From an uncultured Collinsella sp. (GTDB lineage: Bacteria; Actinomycetota; Coriobacteriia; Coriobacteriales; Coriobacteriaceae): a stretch of DNA of 18,985 nt. The position numbers were made by a program, and so were the translations under genes. Where the stretch lies: NCBI GenBank assembly GCA_900545075.1, contig UQXT01000040.1, positions 1 to 18,985 on the forward strand, in the 5' to 3' direction. The notes beneath the pieces were generated by a model. The model had not been told where the DNA came from. It made no database searches and saw only the letters and a list, made by a program, of their open reading frames with translations. Within the stretch, counting starts at the first letter, position 1, and the number at the start of each line of letters is the position of its first letter. Below, one piece after another: positions 1 to 6,641 of the stretch.

Positions 1-1
1 G

Positions 2-622
2 GGCGTTGAGCAGGCGGCGCTTGCCATGCTGGTTGTGGTGGCGCTCGTGCTTGCGCTGTTCTTTGCGGGCTACGAGGCATCGCGCCCGGGCCTGCGCCAG
101 ATCATGCCGACGCTGGTGCTGGCAGCGCTAGCGTCGGCGGGGCGCATCCTGTTTGGGCCTATTCCCGACTTTAAGCCCGTGAGTGCCATCGCCATTATCG
201 CGGGGGCGACGCTGGGGCGACGCAACGGCTTTATGGTTGGCGCGCTGGCGGCGCTGACCAGCAATTTCTTTTTTGGGCAGGGCATGTGGACGCCATGGCA
301 GATGTATGCCTGGGGCCTGGTGGGCTATATCGGTGGCGCACTGGCGCATGCGGGCGCGTTTGACCGCGCCGACGGCACCGTGCGCATGCCGGCGCTGCTG
401 GCGTATGGCTTTGCCTCGGGCTTGCTCTATGGCGTCGTGATCAACGCGTATGACATCATCGGTTTTGTGCAGCCGCTCACCTGGGCGGGTGCCGCGGCGC
501 GTCTTGCGACGGCGGTGCCGTTCGATATTACGCATGGCCTTGCGACCTGTGTGTTTTTGGCCGCTCTGTACAAGCCCTGGTGTCGCCGCATCAACCGTGT
601 CGTCGTGAAATACGGGTTGTAG
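2..622 (+). CDS. ECF transporter S component (5'-partial)
   Basis: Probable substrate-binding membrane subunit (S component) of an energy-coupling-factor vitamin transporter, which would work with an EcfA/EcfA'/EcfT module not in this window. The frame is open to the left edge and the first ATG (26) has no Shine-Dalgarno sequence, so the true start probably lies upstream. The visible protein is mostly hydrophobic, with about five or six membrane segments. It carries the FGPIPDFKPVSAI stretch, the glycine-rich GATLGRRNGFMVGAL segment and the TSNFFFGQGMWTPWQM loop that I associate with this S-component family. The substrate cannot be read from sequence; cobalamin or another vitamin is possible. 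It converges on the exonuclease gene across the repeat-filled gap at 623-1147. The family is fairly sure, the substrate unknown. Confidence 0.75.
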   Translation, partial: GVEQAALAMLVVVALVLALFFAGYEASRPGLRQIMPTLVLAALASAGRILFGPIPDFKPVSAIAIIAGATLGRRNGFMVGALAALTSNFFFGQGMWTPWQMYAWGLVGYIGGALAHAGAFDRADGTVRMPALLAYGFASGLLYGVVINAYDIIGFVQPLTWAGAAARLATAVPFDITHGLATCVFLAALYKPWCRRINRVVVKYGL

Positions 623-666
623 GACAGGTTGTGCTGGGGCAAGAACCAATACTGCTACGGTGCCAT

Positions 667-824
667 TTCAAAACTATGCCGGTTTACGGGGCTAGATTGG
701 CATAGGCCGATCATACCGACATTTTTCGAAAATAGACGAGCCGTCTACCTGCGGTTTTATTTTTCCCAAGTTGCGTGTGGTTGGAGGTTCACGATTTAGC
801 CCCGTAAACCGGCATAGTTTTGAA
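667..824. repeat. Long inverted repeat, element A copy 1
   Basis: The 28-bp arms at 667-694 and 797-824 are perfect inverted copies, with core CAAAACTATGCCGG, separated by 102 bp. The centre holds a small stem (TAGACG 733-738 / CGTCTA 742-747) followed by CCTGCGGTTTTATTTTT. That looks like a terminator right half whose A-rich left half has been lost. A related element lies at 15882-16035. Nothing in it looks coding. Confidence 0.85.
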
Positions 825-864
825 GCGGGCCGACTCATATGACGGTCGCCGCGGGCCCTAGGAG

Positions 865-906
865 CCAAAATGATCCGTTTCCTCCGTCCCTAAGGGGTCG
901 TTGGGG
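865..906 (+). repeat. Short dispersed repeat, block C copy 1
   Basis: This block contains AAAATGATCCGTTTCC, then CTCCGTCCC, a short spacer, and GGGGTCGTTGGGG. The same block recurs at 1102-1147 (same strand) and, inverted, at 16062-16101 and 16301-16340. It sits between inverted repeat A and inverted repeat B. No function is known to me. Confidence 0.7.
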
Positions 907-912
907 GGTGCT

Positions 913-1074
913 CGCCACGAAACCGGGCCATCTACTACGTTTGACCCGATACCTCCAACCATACCCGCGTTTTATTAAAAACCGCAGGCTTTCTACCTGC
1001 GGTTTTCTTTTTGCGCTGCTCGTTGTGGTTGAGGGTGGTGGCTTAAACGTAGTAGATGGGCGCGTTTCGTGGCG
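913..1074. repeat. Long inverted repeat, element B copy 1
   Basis: Arms 913-942 and 1045-1074 (30 bp each) are inverted copies with three mismatches. The inner 15 bp, CCATCTACTACGTTT, is perfect. A bidirectional terminator hairpin (978-1006) lies at the centre. The second copy is at 16140-16277. The element is gene-free and lies between two convergent genes. Confidence 0.8.
978..1012. terminator. Bidirectional rho-independent terminator
   Basis: An 11-bp perfect stem, AAAACCGCAGG (978-988) and CCTGCGGTTTT (996-1006), with a 7-nt loop. It has an A-run on the left and TTTTCTTTTT on the right, so it can end transcripts on both strands. It lies between the convergent ECF S-component and exonuclease genes. 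Confidence 0.85.
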
Positions 1075-1101
1075 GGCGGATCATGCGGATGCCCCCACGA
1101 G

Positions 1102-1147
1102 ACCCAAAAATGGTCCGCCTTCCTTCGTCCCCGGGGAATCGTTGGGG
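1102..1147 (+). repeat. Short dispersed repeat, block C copy 2
   Basis: Contains AAAAATGGTCCGCC, TTCGTCCCCGGGG and TCGTTGGGG, matching the block at 865-906 with substitutions. It abuts the stop codon of the minus-strand exonuclease gene. Confidence 0.65.
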
Positions 1148-1966
1148 CTAGAGCTCCAGCGTGAGAGTGACAGGGCAGTGGTCGCTGCCAAAGATGTCGC
1201 CGCGGATGCCGGTGTCGCGCACGTTGCCGGCGATTGAATTGCTTACCAGGAAGTAGTCGATGCGCCAGCCGGCGTTGTTCTTGCGTGCATTAAAACGGTA
1301 GCTCCACCAGCTGTAGATGCCCTCGACGTCGGGGTTTGCCGCGCGCCAGGTATCGGTGAAGCCGGCGTTGAGCAGCTCGGTAAACTTGCCGCGTTCCTCG
1401 TCCGAAAAGCCGGCGTTGCCGCGGTTGGACTTGGGGTTCTTAAGGTCGATCTCCTCGTGCGCCACGTTAAAGTCGCCACAGGTCACCACGGGCTTGCCGG
1501 TCTCGCGCTCAAGCGCGCTCAAAAAGCCGCGGTAGGCATCGTCCCAGGCCATGCGCACGTCGATGCGGGCGAGTTCGTTTTGCGCGTTGGGAGTGTAGAC
1601 ATCCACAAACCAGAACTTGTCGAACTCCAGCGCGCAGACGCGGCCCTCGGTCGCGGCTTGGGCGACGAGCTCGGCCGCCTCGCCCTCGCCGGCGTAGGGC
1701 AGCAGCGCATCGGCGCGCAGTACGCGCAGCGGTTCCTGGCGGCTAAAGACCGCGGTGCCCGAGTAGCCCTTGCGCTCGGCGTAGCTCCAGGTTTGGTGAT
1801 AGCCGGGCAGGTCGATATCGACCTGGCCCTCCTGCAGCTTGGTCTCTTGCAGCGCCAGGATATCGACGTCGAGTTCTTGCGCGATCTGGATAAAGCTCGG
1901 GTCCTTTTTGAGCACGGCGCGCAGGCCGTTGACGTTCCACGAGGCGAAAGTGTAAGTCTGAGGCAT
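1148..1966 (-). CDS. Exodeoxyribonuclease III (AP endonuclease, ExoA/XthA type)
   Basis: Mg-dependent apurinic/apyrimidinic endonuclease and 3'-5' exonuclease of the EEP superfamily, acting in base-excision repair. The 272-residue protein has the usual length and all the hallmark residues. These are SWNVNGLRA (N11, N13), QETK (metal ligand E41), Tyr124 in VDVYTPN, GDFNVAH (D165, N167), SWWSYRFNARKNNAGWRIDYF and the terminal GSDHCPV (D262, H263). The ATG at 1966 is preceded on the minus strand by AAGGA at a 4-nt spacing. The gene is transcribed away from the Sir2 gene (113 bp between starts) and ends against repeat block C. No key residue is missing. Confidence 0.95.
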   Translation of the reverse strand: MPQTYTFASWNVNGLRAVLKKDPSFIQIAQELDVDILALQETKLQEGQVDIDLPGYHQTWSYAERKGYSGTAVFSRQEPLRVLRADALLPYAGEGEAAELVAQAATEGRVCALEFDKFWFVDVYTPNAQNELARIDVRMAWDDAYRGFLSALERETGKPVVTCGDFNVAHEEIDLKNPKSNRGNAGFSDEERGKFTELLNAGFTDTWRAANPDVEGIYSWWSYRFNARKNNAGWRIDYFLVSNSIAGNVRDTGIRGDIFGSDHCPVTLTLEL

Positions 1967-2068
1967 GGTGTCCTTTCGACGGGGTTGGCAGGCTTAAGAT
2001 TAACGCAACAAGAGCGGGGCGGAGTCCGCGAGTGATAGTGCGAACGCCGCCGTCCCGGAGACACGGAC

Positions 2069-2073
2069 GGAGG
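2069..2073 (+). promoter_or_regulatory. Ribosome binding site fixing the Sir2 start
   Basis: GGAGG lies 6 nt before ATG 2080. The in-frame ATG at 2032 lacks such a site, so 2080 is the chosen start. A 6-bp inverted repeat, CCGTCC (2050-2055) and GGACGG (2065-2070), overlaps the first bases of this site. Confidence 0.75.
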
Positions 2074-2079
2074 ACATAT

Positions 2080-2832
2080 ATGACGCAGGCAATATCAAAC
2101 CCCAAACAGGCGTCCGCCGCGCTGGAGGAGCTGTTCGAAACCCATAGCCACGTGGTCTTCTTTGGCGGCGCGGGTGTTTCCACGGCGAGTGGCATCCCCG
2201 ATTTCCGCAGCGTGGACGGCCTGTATCACCAGCAGTTTGCCTACCCGCCCGAGACCATGCTCTCGCATAGCTTTTACGAGGCGCATCCTGCGGAGTTCTT
2301 TGACTTCTACCGCACCAAGATGATCGCGCTTGGCGCCAAGCCCAACCGCTGCCACACCAAGCTGGCCGAGCTGGAGCGCGCCGGCAAGCTAAATGCCGTG
2401 GTGACGCAAAACATCGACGGCTTGCATCAGATGGCGGGCTCGCAGCGCGTGTTTGAGCTGCACGGATCGGTCCATCGAAACATTTGCCAGTCATGCGGCG
2501 CGGTCTATAGCGCCGAATGGATTTGCTCGCGCGAGCACGAGGATGCCGCGGGCGTGCCTGCGTGCCCCGCGTGCGGCGGCCGCATCAAGCCCGATGTAGT
2601 GCTCTATGAAGAGCCGCTCGACGAGCATGTGTTGACCGGTGCCGTTGCCGCCATCGCCGCTGCCGATGCCCTCATTGTGGGCGGGACCTCACTCGTGGTG
2701 TATCCGGCGGCAGGCCTTACGCGATACTTTACCGGCGATACGCTGGCCATATGCAACCTTGCTCCCACCGATCAGGATGCAAATGCCGACCTGCTGATTT
2801 CTTGCGACATCGCGGCCGCGTTTGCGTTCTAG
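2080..2832 (+). CDS. cobB: NAD-dependent protein deacylase, Sir2 family
   Basis: Sirtuin removing acetyl or other acyl groups from protein lysines using NAD+. The 250-residue protein shows the Rossmann motif GAGVSTASGIPDFRS, the catalytic-core motif TQNIDGLH followed by ELHGS (catalytic His), two CxxC pairs for the structural zinc (CQSC and CPAC), VLYEE and the NAD-binding GGTSLVVYPAA. The start at 2080 rests on a strong GGAGG; the frame also opens at 2032 without one. In place of the Ala-Tyr-x-x-Arg seen in typical CobB desuccinylases, the loop here reads YHQQFAYPPETML, as in many macroNAD deacetylases, so substrate choice is open. It faces exonuclease III divergently and is followed by the folate genes after 95 bp. 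Confidence 0.93.
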   Translation: MTQAISNPKQASAALEELFETHSHVVFFGGAGVSTASGIPDFRSVDGLYHQQFAYPPETMLSHSFYEAHPAEFFDFYRTKMIALGAKPNRCHTKLAELERAGKLNAVVTQNIDGLHQMAGSQRVFELHGSVHRNICQSCGAVYSAEWICSREHEDAAGVPACPACGGRIKPDVVLYEEPLDEHVLTGAVAAIAAADALIVGGTSLVVYPAAGLTRYFTGDTLAICNLAPTDQDANADLLISCDIAAAFAF

Positions 2833-2852
2833 CCCGCGCGCGCGGATACAAT
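2822..2852 (+). promoter_or_regulatory. Possible promoter of the folate genes
   Basis: A good -10 box TACAAT (2847-2852) lies 76 bp before the folP start. The nearest -35-like hexamer is TTGCGT (2822-2827), at a long 19-bp spacing and inside the end of the Sir2 gene. The -10 is convincing, the -35 weak. Confidence 0.4.
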
Positions 2853-2877
2853 AGAAAGACTAAGTGCAAAGCGACCC

Positions 2878-2905
2878 CGCCGCCAGCTCCCCAAGCTCGG
2901 CGGCG
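2878..2905 (+). promoter_or_regulatory. Leader hairpin before folP
   Basis: CGCCGCCAGCT (2878-2888) pairs with AGCTCGGCGGCG (2894-2905), with one bulged base and a 5-nt loop, in the short leader just before the AGGAGG. There is no T-run, so it is not a terminator. It may stabilise the leader or affect ribosome access; this is inference only. Confidence 0.45.
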
Positions 2906-2915
2906 TGGGCATTTT

Positions 2916-2921
2916 AGGAGG
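2916..2921 (+). promoter_or_regulatory. Ribosome binding site fixing the folP start
   Basis: A perfect AGGAGG with a 6-nt spacing to ATG 2928. The ATG at 2922 abuts the site and is too close to be used. The longer upstream reading frame has no ribosome binding site. Confidence 0.85.
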
Positions 2922-2927
2922 ATGTTC

Positions 2928-4658
2928 ATGGCGAACGATAGCAAGACATGGCGGTGCGGAAAGTACGAGCTCAGCTTTGACCGTCCGCGCATCATGGGCG
3001 TCCTCAACGTGACGCCCGATTCGTTTAGCGATGGCGGGGAGCACTTCGACCCGGATGCCGCCATCGAGTACGGCCTGGCGATGCTCGACGCCGGCGCCGA
3101 CATCATCGACGTAGGCGGCGAGTCCACGCGCCCCGGCTTTACCCCGGTCAACCCCGACGAGGAGGCTCGCCGCGTGCTGCCCGTTGTGCGTGCGCTGGCC
3201 AAAGAGGGTGCCATCGTCTCGATCGACACGCGCCACGTGGCGGTTGCCAAGGCGGCCGTGCGCTGCGGCGCCTCGATCGTCAACGACGTGACCGGCTTCA
3301 CCGATCCCAAGATGGTCGAGTTTGTTAAGACGAGCACCTGCGGCATCATCGTGATGCATGCCGGCGAGGTCGCCGCGCCCGCCCGCACGCACGCAACGGT
3401 GCAGCTCGATACCTCGGCAGCGGCGTTTGTTGCCGAGAAGGCGCGCGAGGCGGCTGCCGAGGCCGCGCGTGAGGCCGAGAAGCCGGCTCTCCGCCGTCGC
3501 GGCAAGTTGCTGGGTGAGCCTAAGTCGGAGGCCAAGCTTCCGGGCGGCGTGGTGCAGCCCTCGTTGCCGTTTGGCGAACCGGAGCCCACGTCCGAGCCTG
3601 CAAGCGAGCAGGAGACGCCCGCCACCGAGCAGACTGCTGCCGCCGAGACCGTCGCGCCCGCGCCCGCAGCCACCGAGGCCGCATCGGAGTCCAATGACCG
3701 TCTGGCCGCCATGATGCGCCGCAGCGCCCGCCGCGAGGAAGCTTACGTGCCCACCTCGCAGCTCCGCCGCTTCACCCTGCCCGATTCGGCGCCCATCATG
3801 CGCCGCGTCATGGGCTTTCTGTCTGACCAGGCCCGCACACTCATCCATGCCGGCGTGTCGCGCGACCGCATCTGCATCGATCCTGGCCCGGGCTTTGGTA
3901 AGTCGGCTAACGAGGACATCGTCATCCAGCGCGAGACTGCCAAGATGGCGTCACTGGGCTATCCGCTCATGTGCGCCGTGTCGCGCAAGCGCTTTGTGGG
4001 CGCCGTCTCGGGCGTGACCGAGGCCGCCGAGCGCGATGCCGCTACGTTTGGCGTGTGCCTGGGCGCCATCCAGGCCGGTGCCAACATCGTGCGCGTGCAC
4101 GACGCCGCGGGTTTTGCGCAGTTCCTGAACGGCTACTGGGCGGTTGCCAAGCCGCAGCCGCGCCGCGCGTTTGTGGCCGTGGGCTCCAACCTGGGGCATC
4201 GCTGCGACAACATCCGCGCCGCACGCGAGATGATCGCCGAGATTCCACTCACCTGCGTGTCCAACTCCTCCAAGATTTACGAGAGCGAGCCGGCCTACGA
4301 GACGCGCCAGGACGCGTTTGCCAACGCCGTCATCGAGATCAAGACCGAGCTGGCGCCGCTGGTGCTGCTCGACGAGCTCATGAAGATCGAGGCCGAGCTT
4401 GGGCGCGACCGCTCCAAAAAGGCCAAGGCCAACGGTCCGCGCACCATCGACCTGGACCTGCTGTGGATGGACGGCGAGACCCACGGCGGCAAAAAGCTGC
4501 GCCTGCCGCATCCTCTCATTGGCGAGCGCGACTTTGTGCTGGTGCCGCTCGAGGACCTGATGCACGACCCGGCGCGGTTCTTCCGCTACAACGGTGTCGA
4601 GGTCAAGGAGCCCGAGGACCGCGTGGGCCATATCGTGGGCGAATTGGGGCGTATGTAG
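2928..4658 (+). CDS. folP: Dihydropteroate synthase / HPPK fusion (FolP-FolK)
   Basis: Bifunctional folate enzyme of 576 residues. Residues 1-410 are dihydropteroate synthase: MGVLNVTPDSFSDGG, DIIDVGGESTRPG, VSIDTRH, IVNDVTG, VMH (H144), IDPGPGFGKS, SRKRFVG and RVHDA. Residues 412-576 are 6-hydroxymethyl-7,8-dihydropterin pyrophosphokinase: VAVGSNLG, SKIYESEPAY, GPRTIDLDLLW and LPHPLIGERDFVLVPL. Substrate made by the FolK half can thus be passed to the FolP half, though the coding order is FolP first. Unusually, about 143 residues of Ala/Glu/Pro-rich sequence (roughly 146-288) interrupt the barrel loop after His144, where a short MQG-type loop normally sits. All catalytic motifs on both sides are present, so the enzyme is probably active. 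The frame is continuous. The next gene starts directly after its stop codon. Confidence 0.95.
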   Translation: MANDSKTWRCGKYELSFDRPRIMGVLNVTPDSFSDGGEHFDPDAAIEYGLAMLDAGADIIDVGGESTRPGFTPVNPDEEARRVLPVVRALAKEGAIVSIDTRHVAVAKAAVRCGASIVNDVTGFTDPKMVEFVKTSTCGIIVMHAGEVAAPARTHATVQLDTSAAAFVAEKAREAAAEAAREAEKPALRRRGKLLGEPKSEAKLPGGVVQPSLPFGEPEPTSEPASEQETPATEQTAAAETVAPAPAATEAASESNDRLAAMMRRSARREEAYVPTSQLRRFTLPDSAPIMRRVMGFLSDQARTLIHAGVSRDRICIDPGPGFGKSANEDIVIQRETAKMASLGYPLMCAVSRKRFVGAVSGVTEAAERDAATFGVCLGAIQAGANIVRVHDAAGFAQFLNGYWAVAKPQPRRAFVAVGSNLGHRCDNIRAAREMIAEIPLTCVSNSSKIYESEPAYETRQDAFANAVIEIKTELAPLVLLDELMKIEAELGRDRSKKAKANGPRTIDLDLLWMDGETHGGKKLRLPHPLIGERDFVLVPLEDLMHDPARFFRYNGVEVKEPEDRVGHIVGELGRM

Positions 4659-5360
4659 ATGATCGAGATGAATGCTGTTGTCGCCGGTACCGAGCTTGAC
4701 GCCGCGCGCAACGCGGGCCGCGAGGGTGCGTCCGCGGGCTGGTGCGCTTGGAGCGCGGGCGATGCTTCGCTGACGTTTTCGCTGGTCGTGCGCCCGGACG
4801 TGAACATGCATGCCTTCCACGGCCTGCCGTTTGTGGCGGCGATGGGCATGATGGATGCGCTTGTGGGCACGGCTTCGACGCCGGGGTTGGGCCTTGCCGG
4901 CAAGGTGGGTATCCAGTGGCCGAGCGATATCGTGTGCGGTGCGCCTGCGTTTGAGACGTCGCTCGCGCGTGTTACCGTGAACGGCGGTGCCGGTGCTGCG
5001 GGCATGTTTGCCGCGGTGACGGTTGATATTGAGCGTGCGGCGCTGGGTGAGCTTGGCGTGGATATGGCCGACGAAGCGCTGGTCGAAGAGTTGGCCGCCG
5101 CCATGCTGGCCCGCGTGGACGCCTGGGCGGTTGTTGCCAACACGCCGCAGGGCGCCGCAGGGCCGCTGGCTCCCGTGCTGGGCGAGTACTTCGACATGGT
5201 GCCGCTGCTGGGCCGCCAGGTTGCGGCGGTGTCTCCCAACGGCTTGCCGCTTGCGGTCGGTGTGTTTGCGGGCCTGGACATCTGGGGTCGCGCCACCATC
5301 AAGACCGATGCCGGCGAGCAGGAGTTTCCGCCCGAGGCTGTACGAATTCGCGGACTGTAA
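4659..5360 (+). CDS. Divergent biotin--protein ligase-like protein
   Basis: A 233-residue protein that appears related to the catalytic and C-terminal domains of biotin protein ligase (BirA). The FSLVVRP strand, the IQWPSDIVCG segment (residues 85-94, matching KWPND), and the SH3-like tail (LGRQVAAV...VGVFAGLDIWGRATIKT) line up in order. The usual GRGRxGR biotin/adenylate loop is absent: the matching N-terminal stretch reads GREGASAGWCAW. The catalytic lysine of KWPND is Gln86. Ligase activity is therefore doubtful, and a binding or regulatory role, or a different acyl substrate, is possible. There is no DNA-binding domain. The ATG follows the folP-folK stop with no gap and only a weak GGGG site, suggesting coupled translation; ATG 4668 is an alternative start. 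Family assignment is by motif order only. Confidence 0.6.
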   Translation: MIEMNAVVAGTELDAARNAGREGASAGWCAWSAGDASLTFSLVVRPDVNMHAFHGLPFVAAMGMMDALVGTASTPGLGLAGKVGIQWPSDIVCGAPAFETSLARVTVNGGAGAAGMFAAVTVDIERAALGELGVDMADEALVEELAAAMLARVDAWAVVANTPQGAAGPLAPVLGEYFDMVPLLGRQVAAVSPNGLPLAVGVFAGLDIWGRATIKTDAGEQEFPPEAVRIRGL

Positions 5361-5399
5361 CGCGAGGCGCCCGCGCTCAAAGATAACGATGACAACAAG

Positions 5400-5430
5400 A
5401 CCCTCCTCGGCCTGTGCCGGGGAGGGTTTC
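5400..5430 (+). terminator. Terminator after the folate/ligase-like genes
   Basis: ACCCTCCTCGGC (5400-5411) pairs with GCCGGGGAGGGT (5416-5427), with one G-T pair and a 4-nt loop, ending in TTTC. The T-run is short but the stem is strong. It lies between the convergent ligase-like gene and pantothenate kinase. Confidence 0.7.
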
Positions 5431-5505
5431 GCCTGTCTGAGGAATAGGCTTGGCGAGCCTTTGCGGGGACTGTGGCATCGGGCGTGCTCGACTTAAGCCC
5501 CTGCT

Positions 5506-6279
5506 CTATCCCAGCTCCTGCATGCGGCGGTAAATTTCGCAGATACCCTTGATGGTGAGCTGTCCATCGACCACGTCGAAGGCATCGGTCGAATCGGCGA
5601 CGATGCCGGCGAGGCCGCCCGTGGCGATAACGGTGGCATCCTCGCGGCCCAGCTCGCGCTTCATGCGCGCGACTAGGCCCTCGGCCATGGCGGCGGCGCC
5701 CATCACGGCGCCGACCTTGATGCACTCCTCGGTATCGCGGCCGATGGCGTGCTCGGGCGCCTCGAGCGGCACGCTGGCGAGCTTGGCGGCACGGGCGGCA
5801 AGCGCGTCCATGGAGATGCGAATGCCCGGCGCGATCGCTCCGCCAATGTAATAACCGTCCTCATCAATGACGTCGATATTGGTTGCGGTGCCAAAGTCCA
5901 CCACGATCGCCGGCGCGTCGTAGAAGGTCTCGGCAGCGACGGCGTTGGCGATGCGGTCGGCACCTACGGCTTGGGGACGCGCCGCGCGCAGCTTGGTCAC
6001 CGCGGCCGTCTGCGGCCCGATGACGATGGCGTCCGCGGCAATGCGGTCGGCCACGGCGTGCCATTCGCGCGAGAGCTGCGGCACCACGCCGGCAAAGGCG
6101 ATCGCGTCGACCGCGCCGAGCGAGAGGTCGTACATCTTAAAGAAGCCCATCAGGCGCACATGGATCTCGTCGGCGGTATAAGAGCGGTCGGTGGGCATGC
6201 GCCACGACTGCACCAGCTCGTCTCCGTCAAACAGGCCCATGGCCGTCTGCGTATTTCCCATATCGATAGCGAGCAGCAT
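5506..6279 (-). CDS. coaX: Type III pantothenate kinase
   Basis: Phosphorylates pantothenate with ATP, the first step of CoA synthesis. The 257-residue ASKHA-fold protein begins MLLAIDMGNTQT (phosphate loop with the catalytic Asp) and has GADRIANA (pantothenate site), DFGTATNID (usually DFGTATT), GGAIAPG and ATGGLAG, as in CoaX enzymes. The frame stays open upstream to 6657, but the DMGNT motif lies six residues from ATG 6279, and a GGGAG precedes that ATG at a 5-nt spacing, so 6279 is the start. The gene is a single unit on the minus strand, convergent with the ligase-like gene and divergent from the initiator tRNA. Confidence 0.93.
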   Translation of the reverse strand: MLLAIDMGNTQTAMGLFDGDELVQSWRMPTDRSYTADEIHVRLMGFFKMYDLSLGAVDAIAFAGVVPQLSREWHAVADRIAADAIVIGPQTAAVTKLRAARPQAVGADRIANAVAAETFYDAPAIVVDFGTATNIDVIDEDGYYIGGAIAPGIRISMDALAARAAKLASVPLEAPEHAIGRDTEECIKVGAVMGAAAMAEGLVARMKRELGREDATVIATGGLAGIVADSTDAFDVVDGQLTIKGICEIYRRMQELG

Positions 6280-6315
6280 GTCTACTCCCGGTGTCGGCGT
6301 AAAAGGACGCGCACC

Positions 6316-6323
6316 ATTGTATA
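6316..6323 (-). promoter_or_regulatory. Possible -10 box of coaX
   Basis: Read on the minus strand this is TATACAAT, 37 bp upstream of the coaX ATG. No clear -35 hexamer is seen at 16-18 bp, so this is a weak call. Confidence 0.35.
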
Positions 6324-6415
6324 CGTGCCGTCGACGGCGCTCGGCTGCGATTCGTTTACGGTGATAGGGGCTGAGGAGTTTAAATATGAAGGAATTATGC
6401 TCTACGAGATTTTTC

Positions 6416-6444
6416 TTGCCGTTTGCCGAACTCCCGCGTAATAT
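6416..6444 (+). promoter_or_regulatory. Sigma-70-type promoter of the initiator tRNA
   Basis: TTGCCG (6416-6421), a 17-bp spacer, then TAATAT (6439-6444). It ends 31 bp before the first base of the tRNA, leaving a short leader. Spacing and hexamers fit a housekeeping promoter. Confidence 0.7.
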
Positions 6445-6475
6445 TCTTTCTTGCGCACATGAGGCGCCCAGACAT

Positions 6476-6552
6476 TGCGGGGTGGAGCAGTCTGGTAGCT
6501 CGCCGGGCTCATAACCCGGAGGTCGTAGGTTCAAATCCTGCCCCCGCGACCA
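6476..6552 (+). tRNA. Initiator tRNA-Met (CAU)
   Basis: A 77-nt cloverleaf with encoded CCA (6550-6552). The anticodon loop is CTCATAA, with anticodon CAT. Initiator hallmarks are three G-C pairs at the base of the anticodon stem (GGG before and CCC after the loop) and A-T in the second D-stem pair (GAGC / GCTC). The T-loop is TTCAAAT. The first acceptor pair reads T1-G72, a non-Watson-Crick pair, where E. coli has C1-A72. This suits an initiator, which must avoid a strong 1-72 pair. It has its own promoter and terminator. Confidence 0.93.
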
Positions 6553-6562
6553 AGAACTTGCA

Positions 6563-6591
6563 GCTCGTCGGCCTAGCCGGCGAGCTTTTTT
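6563..6591 (+). terminator. Terminator of the initiator tRNA
   Basis: GCTCGTCGGC (6563-6572) pairs with GCCGGCGAGC (6576-6585), followed by six T. This is a textbook rho-independent terminator 10 bp after the tRNA. A second small stem, GGACCG / CGGTCC (6601-6618) with a TGTTTT loop, follows without a T-run. Confidence 0.92.
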
Positions 6592-6641
6592 GTTATTCCG
6601 GGACCGTGTTTTCGGTCCAATTCTCGGCCTCTCAAACAAAA

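Noticed and set aside
839..1237. 132-residue + strand ORF
   Set aside because: It runs through repeat blocks C and B and into the antisense of exonuclease III, and has no family motif.
2751..2927. Upstream extension of the FolP-FolK frame
   Set aside because: It overlaps the Sir2 gene end, lacks a ribosome binding site, and AGGAGG points to ATG 2928.
6386..6514. Small ORF with a GAGGAG-like site on the + strand
   Set aside because: It overlaps the tRNA promoter and the tRNA itself, and the peptide has no recognisable features.
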